A DNA stretch of 64,000 nt. It comes from Fasciolopsis buskii. Taxonomy: Eukaryota; Platyhelminthes; Trematoda; Plagiorchiida; Fasciolidae. The translations under genes and the position numbers were made by a program. The stretch's first letter is position 1; the number at the start of each line of letters is the position of its first letter. The stretch is taken from contig LUCM01008502.1 in assembly GCA_008360955.1 (NCBI GenBank), positions 58,258-122,257 on the forward strand, given 5' to 3'. Under the pieces are notes generated by a model that was not told where the DNA came from, did no database searches, and worked only from the letters and a program-made list of their open reading frames with translations. Below, one piece after another: positions 61,735 to 64,000 of this stretch.

Positions 61735-61783
61735 ATTAATAATAATAATAATAACAATAATAATAATGATAATAATAATAATA
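61735..61783. repeat. (AAT)n trinucleotide repeat
   Basis: About 49 bases of AAT repeats with C and G interruptions, 240 bases behind the last RTE-like residue of copy F. It could be the element's simple-sequence tail. Copy B is followed by TTA, the complementary unit, so the two tails do not agree and at least one may be independent. Confidence 0.92.
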
Positions 61784-61789
61784 GACAAA

Positions 61790-64000
61790 TGGAATATCTT
61801 GGCGGATCAGTTTTCTTCAGGACTATTCAGGAAGAAATTTAGGCACGTCAGTAAGCTAAGCCGGTCTCCTCTGTATCATCTGGATATATAACGGAACTGG
61901 TGGAAAAGATTCGATATTTTATTTTAAAAAAAATTTGTAATTCCCTAGATACGTTGTCGACAAATAGTGGTAAGTCACTTCAAATGATTACTTTACGCAA
62001 GCAAGTGATTGATCAGTCAGCAACTAGTTGTCTATCTTTCAACGAGGAATGAAATATCCTTGCCCATTCTGGACTTGGCCACTCCTCACTTTACCCCGTG
62101 GACGTAAGTTTAACGCTGCAGTCTGCGGTGGTCTTGGGGTCGAAATCATGACGTTTGAATTTCGGTCACCTTCTCCATCGACAGGCGGCATTTAGGAACA
62201 TGCTCCCTCCACCGATTCCTTGCCCTAGTGTGCATTGCCTAATTGTTAACAAAAGAGTTGAGATAATTACCGCGTTTATTTTTAGTAAGTTTCTATCAGG
62301 AAATGAATAATGGTCTGTTTCGGGCAAGGCGATTAGTCATTACAAACTAACGTCCTGCGGTCCTGGTGCGAAAGGCACGGAGATTTTTGCTGAGCTTGTT
62401 GTTTTGTGAATTTTACGTTGCAGCCTTCTGGTGACAAACAGTGACGGAAGTTAGCCAACCAGACGTACCATGAGTCGGTGAAGAATCCGTCCATATAGGA
62501 TAGTTAGTTTACCGGCCAATTCACGTGTGGACGCCTATATAAACGAATAATCTACCGGCAAAATATGACGCACGTTTCGGCAGTCTTGGTTCAGTATGTT
62601 CGGTGCTGATTTTATGCAATTTTATTACGAGTGTTCCGCTCAATTGAACTGGTCCCTCCTATGCATAGTAAACCTTTAGTAATCAATGTAACCCTTTACT
62701 CATGTTTTAGGTCTATTGGAATGTGATTTGCTGAACAACGGAACAGAATGTCTCGGCAACTTCTCGGTCAGCAGGTGATATTTACAAAATTTGTTGCATA
62801 GCCTACATTTCAGTCCTCCGAATTTTCGTTCTCCAAGAGCCGAGAAACTACTGAACATGTTTGTCCGCAAAACCAAAGGACATCAAAGTTCATTCTAATG
62901 TGTTACTTGATCAGACTGCTACGTGAGCCGTCAGTGTTCTTTGTTAATCGATTGCTGCTTTCTAGGCTTGGGATCTTCATCAAAAGGGGTCATTCCGGTA
63001 GTGCGCCATCTGAAAATTTGCTCATTATGAATAACTTGTTAGGTAATCAAATTTGAGAATACCAGTTCAAGCACTGTCTGACAGAAAAGCCGCATGGAGT
63101 GGCCATGCGCTTGCATTTCGCAAGTTTTAGACCCATTGGATACGAGCGCGGCTTAGTAGACTCTTTATCATCGTGCCAGGAGCACTTAGGTCCCAAACTC
63201 CGTCCCGGAAGAGGAACGCTTTCTTCGTCCAACACTCATTTGTAGTGTTCACCCAGCAAAATTCGTTAACGTGCATAGTCGAAAAAGGCCGAATGGTAAC
63301 CTAGCCCATAAAGCAATGAAGAAAGCCGTATACATCAGACTGGCCTTCAAGGGAGACAGTAGTCTCTATGATATGCTTTGCAAACTCAAATCAGCCATAA
63401 ATCGCACATTCCTAGTCGTATAAATTCACCACTTGCCAACCACCCGAAGGATCATTCTGAACCAACTTAGATCTGGTCAGATGTCACATTTAGCCTCACA
63501 TCTCGTGTACCTGTTCATCTGCAGTGGCGGTGGCATCTACATCGGCAGACCAGAGAGAAGATTTTCACAACGGATGTCACAATATAGTCCCAATGTCTGA
63601 AAACACCGTGAATGCTTATCCTGACCGTGACCGAGATCATCAATCGTGAAACATCTGATAACAACTAAACACACAATTGACCCCGTTTTCTGTTTTAATC
63701 CCTTATTGTACAATGCTGACCGGAAAGTTTTAGTCTTCAGTGAAACATTGCTAGTCGAAAGCTAATAACAGAATTTGAGTTTGCCATGGTTAATTCAAAA
63801 AGTAGATCTCAGTGTAACTCGATTTAAGATGGGAACTTGAAGGATGTGGAAATTAAGTTGATATCTTTTGACGAAAGATCGGGAAAATGCCGGAAGGCGC
63901 GTAGATCCAATATTATAAAACAGACGAAAGAACAAAACTTTTGATAAGGTGTGCTTCGCCGCTGTTCTGATTGACTAGCTGTGTACACAGGCTATGGCGA
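61790..64000. other. gene-free stretch, nothing recognised
   Basis: Short frames only, no pol III box pair, LINE box or tandem array noticed up to the end of the window. Confidence 0.5.

Noticed and set aside
1..64000. CRISPR arrays, operons, phage or plasmid functions, LTR retrotransposon or DNA transposase genes
   Set aside because: No regularly spaced repeats, integrase, protease, transposase or replication motifs were seen on either strand; the sequence is eukaryotic.

Overview
The window looks like non-coding, repeat-rich nuclear DNA from a flatworm, most likely a digenean trematode. Evidence: reading frames are short and broken; there are no bacterial operons, rRNA or intact tRNA genes; simple repeats are AT-rich; and almost every recognisable protein signal belongs to two LINE types, the RTE-type (SR2-like) and CR1/Jockey-type elements, that I know to be abundant in trematode genomes. 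The organism call rests on remembered family resemblance, not on a search.

Layout. 1-5.8 kb: no recognised gene, one AT repeat and one tRNA-like SINE signal. 5.86-7.8 kb: decayed RTE copy on the minus strand (copy A). 7.8-12.4 kb: nothing recognised. 12.43-15.46 kb: best-preserved RTE copy, plus strand (copy B), with almost the whole endonuclease-reverse transcriptase reading frame readable through two frameshifts, a deletion and four in-frame stops, followed by a compound TTA/GGT/GAT microsatellite. 18.2-21.7 kb: three more RTE remnants, G (+), D (+) and C (-), with D and C facing each other. 23.09-25.4 kb: a CR1/Jockey-like LINE on the minus strand that keeps its N-terminus, endonuclease, first half of the RT and C-terminus but has lost the RT catalytic core. 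33.4-35.1 kb: RTE copy E (-). 59.2-61.5 kb: RTE copy F (+), running from endonuclease to C-terminus and followed 240 bp later by an AAT repeat. Between these lie tRNA-derived SINE copies; one family has at least four copies (36.3, 47.2, 55.4 and 56.0 kb).

The only candidate host gene is a pair of plus-strand reading frames at 43.6-44.5 kb. Read across a short putative intron, they follow the order of conserved positions I remember for the Integrator subunit INTS13 (asunder). A further 300 bp at about 48 kb carries a weaker, stop-containing match to a later part of the same protein. If correct, the 40-50 kb region is the intron-rich body of this gene.

Functionally, nothing here forms a working set. 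The RTE copies are dead: the four copies in which the YADD catalytic box can be located read YAHD, YAEH, YADT and YADY. The SINEs have pol III boxes but are diverged. I found no novel multi-gene system. The most informative observations are the traceable inactivation of RTE copy B, the core-deleted CR1 copy, the SINE family and the possible INTS13 exons.
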